DNA of 64,000 nt from Struthidea cinerea (GCA_013397865.1 VZTI01004088.1:4950781-5014780), one strand, 5' to 3'. Positions 12,077 to 25,388 are shown, counted from the first letter of the stretch. Numbers and translations are program-made. Notes: generated by a model not told the origin, from the sequence alone.

Positions 12077-15000
12077 CAAATAATATTCTTCTGTGGCGTT
12101 TTGTTTGTTAAAGCTTAGTGAATATGGGCAGTTTGTTCTCTTTCCTGCTTACTTACAGAATAGAGGAACTGCCCCAGCAAAAATCTTTTCTCTTTCATGT
12201 CATTAAAGTACTGAGCAAATCATTCTCCCCCAACACAGTAATTTCCACTCCACCTTTCAGTTTCATGATACCTGGAAATCCAGCCCTGCTGGCAAGTTAG
12301 GAAGGGCAAGCATAGATTACATAAAAATTTCCAGTAGGAAGTTTTACTAAAATCATGTTTAACTCCTTGCCTCATGTCTGACACCAATCTCAGATTCTTG
12401 AAAAAGGACTTAGCAAGGGGCAAAAAAGCACAGCCAAAGCAATTCTGTTTGAATGAATTATGGGTGCCAAAGCTTTTTCTCCCATCCTAAGATCCTGATC
12501 AGTCCAAGTACTTGTCTACATTGAAAGTACACAAGTGCATTCACACACTTACACATACCAAATGTGTTACTGGATAAAATTACCAGCCAACAGAGACCGA
12601 AGCTATAAAGAAGATCTGGGCTGGGAAGCAACCTGGGAATCTATGGACCTCCCCTCTACAGACTGAGCAGGAAGACCAGACGTTTCAGCCTCAGTGGCCC
12701 GCCCCCTTCAGCAAGGGTGAGGTCTCTGCAGCAGGGCAGTGAGAGTGAAAAGGAAGAAAATGGAAGAGTTAACTGTGGGGAAATGGTGGGAGAAGCTGCT
12801 TAATGCAGGGACAAGCTGGCCAGTGCTTTTGGAAGTCTTTCAGCGTGAGCCACGTGTCTGTGCCTGTCAATGAATAAATAACTGCAACTTTTTAAAGGAT
12901 GACTAACCAAAATGGAGTATCTAAAAACTACTTAAAATTTTAACTTTAATGAGCAGTTTAAAAATGTATCTTTATGATACTAAAACTAATATACATGTTT
13001 TTTAAGGGAAAAAATTATAAGATGATGTTCTTTATATTTATGCTGTCACTCATGCTTTGACTCTGATCACTTATCTGGATAATTAAGCAGTATCACTGAG
13101 GAACCAGATACCAGAAATCTGATATTAATCCATCTCTCTTAATAGTAACGCAAAGCCACTGGGGTGGAAAGCAGCCTAGTCTTCCTAATCCCCTTTTACC
13201 AACATTTCGGCATCAGCATATCTCATTTATTTTCGAAAGTGGTTCAAGACACACTATCGCTGGCTTAAGTCTAATTTAGGCTTTAAATCAAAATATATTA
13301 AGAAATGCAAAAATTGTCAAGATTACCAAGATTTCTTGAGGGAATGATTCACAACCAGCTCATGTCCCTCTGACAGGAACTGGGGACAGCTAAATGATTG
13401 TTGCATGTCTGCATTGCTTTAAGGTACAACACTTTCCTTTGAATTAAAAGAAGGCAGGATTACAGTGGAGTCCTTGAGATCCCACTGCCATACTTATCAG
13501 GTGTATGTTAATGATAGTCTGAGCAACTTCTACAGACATTAATTCACCTGCCAGTACTGAAGAGTCCAAGGCTATTCTGTTCTCTCCCTTGTGTGCATGT
13601 GTCAGTGTTTATGTGAGCCTTGTTGTCCCCTTCAGTGCTTCTCAGAGTAGTTTTGGGTTCAGTTGCAAGACTGTCCTAAAGCCCTCATTAGTCACTGATG
13701 ATCCCATTATCCCCTTGTGCATTTTGAAGTGGCTTGACTTGAACCCAACATGAATATAATTTGACATGTACCACAGCAGTAATGGTGGTGGGTAATTGTT
13801 GGAGTAGGAAAGCTGCACACCTGTCCCTTCCCTGACTCCTCAATGCAAACCAACCTGAAACAGACAAGCAACACACACCCAGACTGAACATCATCCTCAG
13901 GTTGTGCTCATGGTGCAAAAAAATATTTTTTTTTTTGCTTGATGACATCAGTTTAGGCTCTGCTCTTGGCTTGTGGTGTGGGCAGGTCCAGCAGTCACAT
14001 TTTCTATGGCAACCTGGTCCATTCAACTCTAGTCTCAAGTGGCTGGAGTTGGTGCTGGGCAGTTGCTTCTACAGGCTGACTAGCTACAGATATTGGTGTG
14101 TTTGAAGCACGAATGGCAACTTTGATTTTGATAGTTATCTGACTGCAGGTCGTGTACTGTTTACTGTCACATCATTGCATTAGCTACTGCTGACATCCCC
14201 CCGTGCATATTGAAGCTGCAATACTTTGAACTCATAGCTGAAAAACTAAATATATTATGACAAAAACAATAGAAACCAAGCTTAGCCATCTACTTTAGCC
14301 CCAAGGTGATCCCTTCCAGTTCCTAAGGGTCTTAAGGAGGAGCTGAGAGCACATGAGTCCATTAACCTTACCTACTACTTACAAAGTTCCCAAAGACAGT
14401 GTCGTGGGGATAGAGTCCATGTATAGACATAGTACAAGTATAAGGCATTTCACCTTGTTTTTGTGGCTCTGCCATCAGAGACAGACCCACTTCAGCACAG
14501 GAGGCTTCAGGAGACTGCTGTTTTCCCATGTATATTTTATTAAGTGTTAGTTCCACCAAACACTGTACAGATGGGGGAATCTATCACTTTATAAAATAAT
14601 TAGTCTGCTATTTCCATGACAAGAAGAAACAGCAGCATGTAGGCAGCAAACTGAGGTGCTGCTTTTACCTGCCTCTTCATTTTTGTGTTTTTACCCAAAC
14701 AGGAAAATATTTTTACAGGATAGGCCAATAGTGCCACTGGAATTGAATTAGAGCATCCTTAATTAATATGTCAGAATATGAGAAATGATGAAAATATGTA
14801 TAATTAAATTCTTGCACTAAAAACAGGATTATAATATGTGACTAAAATAGATCAGGGCATTTTTTGTGTGTGTGTGCTTTTTATTTTTTTCCCTTATATT
14901 TTTATTTTAATGAAAAGAAATATGGGTTCTGGTATCTTTGCATTTTATCTTGATTAGGTATTACGTGCCTGGCTAAGAGATGGGTCACCCCAAAAATTAC

Positions 15001-15959
15001 ACACTATTTGTGAAAATGAAAAGAATTTTCCCAGTTCTATGAGTACAGTGTTATTTTCAGGCTAATATACAGTAGTAATAGCTTGGCACTGTGGCAACCT
15101 ACATTGTCGATAATAAGAAGCTGTTTGAGACAGGTGCTTGAAAGAACAAACTTCTTACATAAATTAAATGCCTATTTTCAACTACATGGCTCCAATTTTC
15201 AAAGGCAGTGAGTGATTCTGGGTATTCTAGTTTTCCAGGGCTCAAAATCAGACATATGCAGAGGGTCTGATTTTCTAATTTTCAGTGTTTATGTAAGATC
15301 CAACTTCATTAAAATGTCTGAGTGCCTCTTTTCCTCCCCTGTCACTCAGGAGTTCAATCAAATAGGTCCGTTTGGATGCTAGGTCACACCTATGCAGCGA
15401 GTAACCTCACAGACTATTTTACATTAGATGTTTTTTACTCTGTTAATCTCTTCTTCTTGTGCATGTGTTGTAATTTTTTTAGTTTAAGGGAAATATTTTA
15501 AACTGAAAATGTCTTTTTGTCTCTATGGAAGATTTTCAAACACTTATGTGGAAATTAATTATAGACTAAAACTGAGGTAAAAATATGTGGACATGCAACT
15601 GATCTGTATGAAACAAACAAGAGACCTTCCTTAAAAAATCCCATCTGCTATTGAATCCAATAAGGTATTATTTATTCAATTATTTGATGTATCGGTCATA
15701 TAAATCTCCCACTTCTTTCACATTTTTTTCTTAGCAAAAGTTGTCACTCTACGTCCCACTCAGATCCTCAAATGATTTCAAAATCTTCAACCCAGCCTGG
15801 ATACCAGCAGTATAAGGAGAAATGTCCAGATGCATCCAGTGGCAAAAGAAAGCCCATAAACCACATATAATGAAGAAATAATTGTAGGAAATTGAGTTTT
15901 CTGTTCTTGTGCTTTCCTGGCATTCAGCTCTTCAAAGAGATAGCAAATATTCTATTGGT
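12077..15959. other. Unique stretch, no gene recognised
   Basis: A somewhat GC-richer segment lies at 12580-12860. A 116-codon minus-strand frame (13688-14038) is cysteine-containing but unrecognisable, and overlaps a plus-strand frame (13902-14105). Small GT-rich (14864-14878) and T-rich (13924-13936) patches occur. I see no repeat family. Confidence 0.55.
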
Positions 15960-16400
15960 TAACATTTAACCCAAACTAATAGGTCCAATCTCACATACTC
16001 AAATAAATCATAATGTCTTTTCAATTAGTTTGCACTTTTGCTCGCTGCTGTCCTGAATAATTAGGAAAACAATTCACATTTCGCTAGGAGATGATATGAA
16101 GTGTTATTCCGGTGATAATTACCAAGCTGCAGTTCAGTTTCCCTGGCTCCCACCAGGTCACCAGGGCACAAAAGAGGACACCATGAGAGCATTAATGAGC
16201 TCTCATTGAAGATGTTAAAAAGCTTGTATTGATCTGTTTGTCCAAGAAGGAGATATTTAAGCCTTTCTGCTGAGGGCAGGAGAGACAGAGATTCATATCA
16301 CAAAGCCTTTTATCCAACCCCTTCTGTTTCTGGCTTCAATATTGCCCAGTCTCAGCATGTCTGGTTCTGGAGGTCATACTTTTAAACTTTCACAACATTT
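15960..16400. promoter_or_regulatory. Homeodomain-site-rich conserved-element-like block
   Basis: Homeodomain cores TCAATTAG (16021-16028), TAATTA (16058-16063) and TAATTA (16116-16121) lie within 100 bp. They are interspersed with retained CpGs (about 16043, 16082 and 16110) and a CACCAGGTCACC patch near 16150. The text is repeat-free and of mixed composition, and no frame stays open. This clustering is the usual look of a developmental enhancer, but conservation and activity are inferred, not shown. Confidence 0.3.
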
Positions 16401-16459
16401 TTTTTTTCTTTTTCTCTTTCTTCCTTTTTGTTAAAAAAAAAAAAAAAAAGAAAGAGAGA
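16398..16459 (+). repeat. Polypyrimidine / poly(A) tract with hairpin potential
   Basis: A T/C-rich tract (16398-16432) runs directly into 17 A's (16433-16449) and GAAAGAGAGA. TCTCTTTCTT (16413-16422) is the exact reverse complement of AAGAAAGAGA (16448-16457), and the intervening T's can pair with A's. The tract can therefore fold into a long hairpin. It probably arose by slippage. Confidence 0.8.
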
Positions 16460-18021
16460 CAATATACAGTGTACACTTAACCTTTACTACAGGGATCCCT
16501 TTACACAGCTAGCTATTTCTGAGAACAAGCTGCAGTGCAGTAAGATCTCCCTTCTCACTATATACCACTAACACACGTCTCAATTAAATTAAGGACACTC
16601 CAGACAATGCAAAGTCTGACTCAGTGCAAAATTTTGTTCATATTTTGAAAGTGGATCAAATCAAATCACTTTTGGTGGAGGTCAATCAGACTTTTTTTCC
16701 AACATCACTGCCGTTTTGTGAACTTCTGCACTTGCTATTTCTGGCTGGAAACGGAAGTGGAAGAACTGTAAGGTTACGAAATCACCGGTTCTTGTGGTAT
16801 CTTCAGAGGAGATTTCTTTCTGCAGGCAGGGGAGGCAAATCTTGTCCTGCTTTCAACTCTCTGCATTGTTATGATATATCGCAGCTGTAAACTAGTTCTG
16901 GGTACACTTTACTACTCATCAATTTTGTCTGCTCTCTTTTAAATGCCACAATGAACTGTCAGTGAGCATTTGCAGCCTGTCTGGGATAGAGTATGGGAGA
17001 AAAATTAATGTAACTGTTAAAGCTGTATTTTCTTTGTTTATATTTGTCACTTGAACCAGCTGTTGTCTGGTTCAGCAAGGTTATGTCTCTCTTTTCACTA
17101 CATCTTATTCACATTCATCTTGGTATGAGCAACTCAGTGAGGCCACTTGTGTGGGTCTATTGTAAATGCTTACTGAAGAGACACGTTGGGATCTTTCATA
17201 GATATTGTTAAGGAGGTGTTCAAGATGTGCTTCTTTCTTAACATGCAGCAAAGGCCATTATAGCTGAAAATATCTCAGTGTTAGTTTTAAGCATCTAGAT
17301 CAATGCAATGATAGCAGCCTGACAGAAAGGCTGGTAAGAAAGAACTTCCCAGGGTATCACACAAAGCCACTCCTTCTTAATGTTGTAGTTAGGGTGTAAG
17401 ATCGGAGCTCCGTCCTTCCTGACTTGCTATTTTCTTCAGTCTTAAGTAACTTGAATACCATGGCCAGTTCTAAGATGTACTTTTTCTGGAACAGATTTCA
17501 CAGTCTTCCACTGCAGAATGAATGAACACACAAAACACATTCCCAGTAGCCTGATGCAGTATTCTCCACTTCAGGGATGGAGCTGGCAAGAGATCGTGTG
17601 CATCTCTGCCACATTTGGTGACCACTTAATAAAGATATGAGGGAAAGATTCAGGAACAAATAAAATTGGACATGGATAGCAAGTAATGACCCTTGAGTGA
17701 CAACTGAGGTTATGTGGATGAATATTAAATGTGAAGGGTCTGAATTATTCATTGAAGGTTCAAGGTAAGAGGGTTAACCTGATAACATCCTCTTACTGAC
17801 ACCTCACTCAGGGTAGAAATCCCAGTTCTGTGATGCTTTTCAAACTTGGAGTCCCTCTGTGCATAAGGAGAGCTGCTGGTGATCTTGCTCCTTCCTACTA
17901 TGGCTAATTCCTAGTGGACAAAGGTCATCTTGTGAGTGCTGGTAACTTTGCCACGAGCTGTGCCGCCACAGTAATATGCAACTCTGTGCTGTCATGGAGG
18001 CAGGCTGGGGCAGGTTGGAAA
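16460..18021. other. Unique stretch, no gene recognised
   Basis: An 88-codon plus-strand frame (16624-16890) contains a few CpGs and an ETS-like CGGAAGT near 16755, but no recognisable protein motif. A donor-like AAGGTAAGAG at about 17763 has no open frame before it. Confidence 0.5.
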
Positions 18022-18603
18022 ATGTATCAGTAGTGTGGCCAGTAGGATCAGGGCAAATTTTGTGTCTCTGTGGCATAGGTGAGGCCGCACCTTGAGTACT
18101 GTGTTGATTTCTGGGTCCGCCACTTGAAGAAAGGAATTGAGGTGCTGGAGCGTGTCTAGGGAAGGGCAGTGGGTCTGGTGAAGGGTCTAGAAAGAGTCAT
18201 ATAAGGAGCATCTGAGGGAGTTGTGGGTGTTTAGCCTGGAGAAAAGGAGGCTTGGGGGGACATTATCACTCTCTACAACTACCGGAAATGAGGGTGTAGC
18301 AAGGTGGGATCAGTCTCTTCTCCCAGTAAGCCAGTGACAGGAGAAGAGCACAGAGCTGCAAGCTGCACCAGAGGAGGTTCAGGCCGGATTTCGGGACAAG
18401 TTTCTTCATGGAAGGGGTTGTTAGACACTGGAATGTACTGCCCAGAGAGGTGATTGAGTCACCATCCCTGGAGTTGTTCAAGTGATGAGTAGCCTTGACA
18501 CTTAGTGCCGTGGTGACGTAGCTGACAAGGTGGTAATCAGTCACAGGTTGGACTCAATGATCTCAGGTGTCTTTTCCAACCTAGATGAGTCTGTGATTCT
18601 GTG
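18022..18603 (+). mobile_element. CR1 LINE, 5'-truncated, about 580 bp with 3' end
   Basis: The CR1 landmarks appear in order: GTGTGGCCAGTAGGATCAGG, GGTGAGGCCGCACC with TTGAGTACTGTG, GTTTAGCCTGGAGAAAAGG, GAGGTTCAGGCCGGAT, CACTGGAATGTACTGCCCAG, GGTTGGACTCAATGATCTC, TTCCAACCTAGATG, and a terminal CTGTGATTCTGTG. It covers the end of the pol region and the 3' UTR in sense orientation. Frames on either strand within it are element shadows. It is moderately diverged and inactive. Confidence 0.93.
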
Positions 18604-21480
18604 AAGCTAATAGACTCCTGGACCTCCAGCTGCTACGATACATGTCCACACTGCCTGGCACTATGCCTGTCCTCTGCTCGCCTGTCTGGCATGACATTCC
18701 CCCATTGTTCATCCTACTCCATTTACAATGACATGACATCAGAGGGAGATGAAATAATTTCCAGCCCTTTCTGCTCTGTCTATGCTGCTTCTGGGAGGAC
18801 CTCATGCATGGTGGGATAAAGACCATGGAGTCCTGTATGCTTAGCTAACCTGATGTCCCCTGAAAACAAGCCAGGCATAGGAGTGTGGGAGCATTCAGGA
18901 GGATGTCTGATCTGGGAAACAAACACAGAAATGTCAAGACTAGAGCATTATGAAATAAAAGGGGGATTTGCAACGGTTTCACTGACAGCACCTTACGAAA
19001 AACCAGAGATTGCAAGGGACAGAGATGTCAAATGAGACTGGAGTTTGAGAGGTGACTAGAAAGTTCCTCCTCACCTTTCTGCTCCTTCTGTTTGATAGTA
19101 TTTATTTCAAATAGGTATGAGTAAAAGAACTCGAGGAGAATGGTTTGAAAGATCAGTTTCTGGCCATTTGGCTAGACATTGAACAAAGACTCTCTACTCA
19201 CAGACACCTCACAGCCGAGTGAAAAATGGAAATGGTGACCTAAATGGAGGTCATTTAGGCATGGGATTGCTAAAATCACACCTCTCACTTCTGCCCCATT
19301 AGTTTTGGCTGCATCAAACAAAAAACTTGTGTCTGCATTCAGAGTGTGGCTCCTGGACTTCATTGATCCCATTGTCTGTGAGCTGGAATGAGTAAACATT
19401 GCTGCCAGTAAGCAAAAGTAATTGCAGTGTTCAGTACTACCTTCTGGAAGTATAAAAAAATTCAGACTGAAGCAGGAACCCACTTCTTATCATTATGTTA
19501 CAATGTTAAGGTAAATACACCTTGACCAGGAAATGCATGCAGGAGAAAAAAAAAACAGTAGAGAAGAGGAGCAGAGGAGAAGTGGAAGGAGTAGAAGGCA
19601 GAACATGGAGTTAACTAACAGAAAAAGTTTATTAGTGCATATTTCCTTCACAAAAAAGAAGGTATGAGCAACTAAAAAGGTTGTTCCTGTAGAAAAAGCT
19701 TTCCTTCAAAAAAAAAAAAAAAAAAATCAACATAGGAAAATGTCTCTTTTTTTTGTAGTTTCCACCACCATCAGCACAAGTGAGAGATCAGTTTCAGCAT
19801 GAGCAAAGTCACTCTGGGAAGATGCATTATTCCAGAGCGATCTAGTTCTCCAGATTTTACACTTTCAAATTATTGTAATATGATTTAATCAAGACCTGTA
19901 CAGGACTTTGAAATTATCCTAGTTCTCTGATATTTTCTGTTTCTTCAAGAATATCTAGACAGCTGGTGCCTTGCTGCAAGGGCCTTTTGGTAAGGTAACA
20001 TAGCTTCAGGAAGAAGCTGAGGCAAGCACAGACTGCTTCTGAATAAAAGCATCCGCACAGGATTCTGACACATTAAAATAATGTGCTCTTACTTAAGCCT
20101 TTTAGAGATTAACTTTCTTGACAATCTCTTAACAAGAAGAGAGTAGGATCTACACCAACATGGAGAAGAACTGAAATGTACTTCTCCAATTCTAGCTACT
20201 GCAAACATTAGATTTAATCAGTTGATTGTCAAATATAAATCTTTTCCTCTGACTGGCAGGTTCAGATTCAATAACTCCTTTACTGCCTTTCCTCAAAAAG
20301 ATACTTACTTTCATCATCACAGTTTTAACTTTCTGACTGAAACAAGGAGGACTGATCAAAAGTACATTCCTGTTAAGTGGGGAAGGTCAGACCTCTCTGG
20401 TGGTTCAGTGGACATATTAAGTGACTCTTACTAAGTTACTGCACTGAGATATTACCAACACCCTCCTGTAGGAGTCTTGGAAAGTAGAGATCTCAGAGTT
20501 ATTAAGAACTGGGAGAAAAAAATCATGGAGATGGAGAAATAAATGAAAAATAAAGGAAATCTGAGCTATGCTGGAAGAAGATAGTGAAAATATGCTTAGG
20601 TTCTACATAATGAGTGTGCTATAAACTAGTAGATGCACAGAGAGGCACTGACCTTAGAGACCTGTACAGATAAACATGTACTGTGGGAAAGTTAATCAAA
20701 TTAACTGATCTTTAACCCAGCAATGTCAAAGTTTTCTTCTGACTTCAGTTTTCAGCCTCCTATTAACAGTTATTTATAAAAAAAAAAGGAAAGGGTAAAG
20801 TCAACTGTGGAAAGAATTGCAGCAGTGGCAGAAAACCCTTAGTCCCCTCAGTTTTAATGTCTGTCTACCAGACTGGTTTTCACATGACACCTCTCTATAA
20901 ATGAATCCTTCTGTACACTTAGATCATCAAACAGACCAAGAAGACTGCAAGGTGCCTGACACTCTTTTCTCAGGATTCAAATTAAAACACTGACTTGAGA
21001 TTTTATTTTAAATAGTGCCCTACTTGCTTATTTTGCTGAAATCAGATGGTTGGGAACTTGCAAGCTATACACAGTCTTGCTTAATGCAAATTGTACATTT
21101 TTATCATAAAGGTTAACAGAGAGGCAGGCATTTCTGATTCTAAGTTCTCATTTAAGTTTGAAATTAAAAGACTTCCCGTTCTCCTCTACTTTGCAGGAAC
21201 TACACACAGCACCACCTCTACTCCTCAAGCTGCAAAATTAGTACTTCAGGGAATTGGGCTCTCTGCCTGACAGTAATCAGTGAGTGTTTGGGTTTAACCA
21301 TCCTTTCAAAGGTTGATTCTTGCAATTGTAGCAGCCTAGGTTGTACTTGACAGCTCTCCTTCTGCAAAACAGCAGCAGAGAAATCCATGAGGCCAAGCAC
21401 TGTTTAGTATCCCTTATTAGCTGAATAAGATCAATTCTCTGTTTTGGCACAAAGAGCAAAAATATTCATTTAAACCTGAT
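18604..21480. other. Unique stretch with one poly(A) tract
   Basis: A run of 19 A's lies at 19708-19726, with no LINE or SINE body attached. The 103-codon minus-strand frame at 19172-19483 has no recognisable motif. Nothing else was seen. Confidence 0.55.
19708..19726 (+). repeat. Poly(A) run
   Basis: Nineteen consecutive A's, followed about 22 bp later by an eight-base T run (from about 19748). No upstream retroelement 3' end was recognised. Confidence 0.85.
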
Positions 21481-21800
21481 TACTGTTTGCTTATTGGAAG
21501 GCTGTTTGGGGCACTTTAAATAAGGTCTGTCCCATTACATGCTGCCTGCCAAAACTGTAATTAGCCTCTGTATATAGAAGAAAAAGGAAAAAAACCAGGC
21601 TCTTTCAGTAAATTTCTTCCTATAAAACAGGTGCTATCCTTCCCAGTCATCAACTACAAGACAACTTCCTGCAATGACAAAAGTGTTGGGGCTGCATGAC
21701 TCAGAGTAACTGGGAAGAAAAAAAGGCAGCTAACGTGGCTTTCCATCCAAATAGCTATTATCACATTGCTGCTATCAGTTATTAGAATCACAGCATGCAA
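21480..21800. promoter_or_regulatory. Conserved-element-like block with AP-1 site
   Basis: Repeat-free, mixed-complexity text contains a perfect AP-1 heptamer TGACTCA (21697-21703) in TGCATGACTCAG, which is half of a MAF-type site. It also has a TAATTAG core near 21558 and a CAGCTAACGTGG patch near 21727. No frame is open across it. The enhancer-like reading is inference. Confidence 0.22.
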
Positions 21801-24278
21801 CATTTAACTTGCTCCTAAAATTTGAAAACATGAGAAAATTAGAAGGGGAAGAACTACAAGAGCTCTGAGTATCCTCTTAGTCGAAAGCTACCATCATGGA
21901 ACTCATGTGCCTTGACCAAAGCTAGCTCCTGCTAATCTCCCATTCACTGTAATCTAGAAAATAAGGCCATAAAGACAGTCTGAAAAGCATCAGGCCATAT
22001 CTTGCTTGCATTGGAAATAGGAAAATATTTAAATAAAAGCAGAAATTAATTAATTGAGCCAAAATACAGTCAGAATCAGGTCAAACACTGATCATGTGTT
22101 GTATTTTAAATTTTCACTTTTTCCTGCTCAGTGACTTTTAACAAAAAACCAAAGTGATGAGAAGTATTTTCAAACACACAGAACTGGGCTTTAAAATCAG
22201 TCATCTCAGGATTCAACCACTGAACATTTTTTTTTTTTCTGTGACTTTGCATGATTTGCAGTGATTATCCTTTGCTGAGTAAGAATGGTGCTGGTGTTTC
22301 GGGGGGTATTTTAATCTTTTCAGACTTCGAAAGTGGAGCTGGTTAGGATTTCTTCAATATTCTCCTCTTTGCTATCTCCCAAAATACTGACTGTCCAAAA
22401 AAAGATTTATCTCCTCTGGGACAGAATTTTTGGGGGGAAGATTTCATAGATATGCCCTACAATAATCTAAGTCGGTGGTCATTCACTGAAGTGGAAGAGA
22501 CTTAGATTAAAATCAGCACACCATATCAGGCGCTAAGAAGATCTGAATGTGAATCTTCAGTATCCCACGTGAGTTCTGTAACAGAAGAATATGCTGGACT
22601 GTGGGGAGCATGTAAAGGAGCGCGGTAGTCACAGTGTGCTCTTATTCTTCCTTTCTTTTGATGAACAATACCTAGAAATTTTGGCTCAATCTGATGCAGA
22701 TGTTTTTCACAGATATTTTTTCATAAATAACCTTCTTTCTACTCTTCTCTACCTTCCCTTGGCAGTTTGGGTTGTGTCTTCTAAGATTATTTATATTTGG
22801 CACGCACACATTTCGTTTAATCCAGAAAAGTGTAAAAGGAAAAAAAAATAAATGACCTTTGCTTTGTCAGCACCCAAGAGTCCCAAGTGCTAACAGGTCC
22901 ACAAAAATAATAAACACTCCACTAAAATAATTGTAGCATAATTGAGGTCAGAAGCTAGTCCTCTATATGTAAAAAAAGGAATAATGTTGACTATTCCGGG
23001 GTGTGTGGGGAACACAATTTCATTTGCAATTGCAAGGTTATCAGGAGATCCTCAATCCAAATATGTTGTAAAGTGCAAAGGGAAAATACACAAAGTCTTT
23101 CCACAGACCTGAACAGAGCATGCTTAGATACCTGATGGCATGTTTTCACTGTGAAGGACCTAGTGTGTGTATATGTTACTTTAAGACAACCTTTCCTCTC
23201 TTATTAGGGCCAGTGATCTCAGGAATACCATTTCCTCTGTGCCACATGGTGCACGGATATTGCAGTTTCTAGTATTTGTTGTAATCGGGTGTCTGATTCA
23301 ATTGTTTGGCTATCTTTGGAGGGTGAATGTGATAAAGAATGGGACCATAACCCAATCTTAAAAGCAATGGGAAATAAAGAACAGGCCCTCTTATAATGTA
23401 TTTTTGGACAGCTTTGGATGACTTTTTCATAGAAAACTATCCTCCTAACCTCCACTCCTCCTCTATTTGTGCAGACGTGCTATGGATGACACTGGGGGTG
23501 TCTGTATCTACTGAGGTGTGAAGAGCACAAGAGCCAGTGTAGAAACACTAACCCATCTCGTCCTCTCCCATGGCTGTCTGCAGCCCAGTTCTACCTCTGA
23601 CTCAAAGCATATCGTCCTTACTCAGGAGAAACTCATGTCTGGCCAGGTCTCCTGGACCACATGGATGAAATGTTACTGCCACCTGGATGCTGAGTGCTTC
23701 CCTTCCATGTCAGTATGTGATATGTCTTCTGGATACCTCGGGTCTTGAGCACAGATTTCACCCAACACTCAGCAAGCAATGGCTGAGTCCAAGTTATGAA
23801 GCAAGGAGAGCTTCCCCGCCATCACCACCTGCCCTCACTGATGCTCCCTCTGTGCACCTGACCTGCTCTTGGCTGGAGGGTAGAGAACACAGTGAAGGGA
23901 AAGCTGGGTGTATGCTGTACTGTCTGGTCCTAAATTTCTGTCTTGGAAATTTATGCACAATGATCCTGATTGGTCCACTTAGGACCAACTATTACAAATG
24001 TTGCAGAGAAAGTTTCCATGCTGTCAGAGAATGAAATATTAATGGTTAATCACTGAAAACAATCTCCCATTTGTGGAGTTGGCAGGGTGCTTTGCTGAGG
24101 CCAGGTTTGCACCCCCTGAAGGAGAAGAGGTGAGTTTTTGGGTGTGTAGTGGGGAAGCCTCTGGTCTGCATAAGACAGAGGGGGTGAACACCTACCACCA
24201 AAGGCTACAAACTGGGCTTTGAGCCAGATGAGAGGCAGATCTTGAAGATGGGGCAGTGCTTTTTATCACACCACTTGT
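21801..24278. other. Unique stretch, no gene recognised
   Basis: A 115-codon plus-strand frame (23687-24034) overlaps a minus-strand frame and has no known motif. T-rich (22229-22240) and A-rich (22839-22848) patches occur. Confidence 0.5.
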
Positions 24279-24305
24279 CCCCCCTTCCACCCATTCCCCA
24301 TCCCC
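24279..24305 (-). other. Predicted G-quadruplex motif (minus strand)
   Basis: On the plus strand, C runs at 24279-24284, 24290-24292, 24296-24299 and 24302-24305 are separated by 5, 3 and 2 bases. The minus strand therefore has four G runs of at least three with loops of 7 or fewer, meeting the standard G3+N1-7 definition. Folding in vivo is not shown. Confidence 0.65.
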
Positions 24306-24311
24306 AGGAAG

Positions 24312-24345
24312 GTCACATTCACACAGGACATTCACATTCACACAT
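24312..24345 (+). repeat. Short degenerate CACATTCACA repeat
   Basis: TCACATTCACAC, ACATTCACATTCACAC and related copies form a small imperfect array just after the C-rich tract. Confidence 0.7.
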
Positions 24346-24839
24346 AGGCCTGAGGGTATTCATCCCTTCTCATGGGGCATCAGTGTTGTTTCACTCTAAT
24401 CCACCCCAGGGGATATTTTAACAAGAGCCTGGGTTACCCTCACCTTCAGGGACAGTTTCTGACATATGCACCCAGTATGTCTAATGAATCAAGGACATGA
24501 TGCATTGAACACAGACCATCTACACTATGCTCATGTTCAGGCAGCCATCAGCAGGGAGTTTTCAAGGAGGAAAAAGAAAGACACCTAGCAAAAAGAGGAC
24601 ATTACATAGCCTAAAGAAGAACAATTCCTTGGTTACAAAACATGGCAGCATCACATTCCTCTCTCATGGGCTTTCTCCAGCATGGTCTTGGCAACCACTG
24701 ATCAGTTTTCCTCTTTTTAAAGAATTAAAAAATCACCAGGTAAGATATGGTAAATACCAAGGGACAATCTTCTGATACTGTCCACTTAAAAGACAGAAAA
24801 ATAAAACAATTTTTTGCTGTCCTCAGTTAAAAACGGGAA

Positions 24840-25130
24840 AAAAGAGAGGTGACAGGCATGTTCCCGATGAGGCATAAAAGGAGCCTATCAGGCCAGTCAG
24901 AGGCTGGGTTCACACAATACTGTCAAGGTCCAAGATTTATTCTTGACAGCATTAGTGCCAAGACCACTATTTATGTTGCTTTAATCAGTCACACTTTTAA
25001 AATCACCTATGCTCAGCATTTATATCAATGAGGTGATAATATTGCTGCCAGGCACCAATATCGATAGTTGTGTCATAATCTAAACTCTTTTAATCTTCTC
25101 CTATGCTTGCATTAATGAATCTGCAAGCCA
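24840..25130. promoter_or_regulatory. Conserved-element-like block (weak)
   Basis: Mixed-complexity text carries CCAATATCGATAG near 25057, with an ATCGAT core, plus CTTTAATC and ATTAATGAAT patches. A donor-like CCAGGTAAGAT lies just upstream (24737-24747), after an 82-codon open frame I do not recognise. The regulatory reading is inference. Confidence 0.18.
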
Positions 25131-25157
25131 ACAACTACTACTACAACAACAACAAAA
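25131..25157 (+). repeat. ACT/ACA trinucleotide repeat
   Basis: ACAACTACTACTACAACAAC followed by a short A run: a small, mixed trinucleotide microsatellite. Confidence 0.85.
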
Positions 25158-25388
25158 AAATAAGGATGGCTCTGATTATGACAAGTGACCATAGAGGAGA
25201 AAAAAAACCAGCCCTTTTTTTGCTCTTTGCAAACCATTTTAATTTGCCTTTAGCCTTCTCTTTTTCTGTCTGACTTTGAAGGCATTGTCAGCACATCCTA
25301 CTGATTTTCTCACAGGCTACTTACATCTCTGAAAATATTTTTAGGGTCTATGAAAGTGTAAGGCAGGTAACTTCTTCCCTAAGTGGTT

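Noticed and set aside
13688..14038. 116-codon minus-strand frame rich in Cys/His near its start
   Set aside because: Spacing does not match any zinc-finger pattern I know, there are no splice or promoter signals, and an overlapping opposite-strand frame is present.
23687..24034. 115-codon plus-strand frame
   Set aside because: No domain, and overlapping frames on both strands; consistent with chance in slightly GC-richer DNA.
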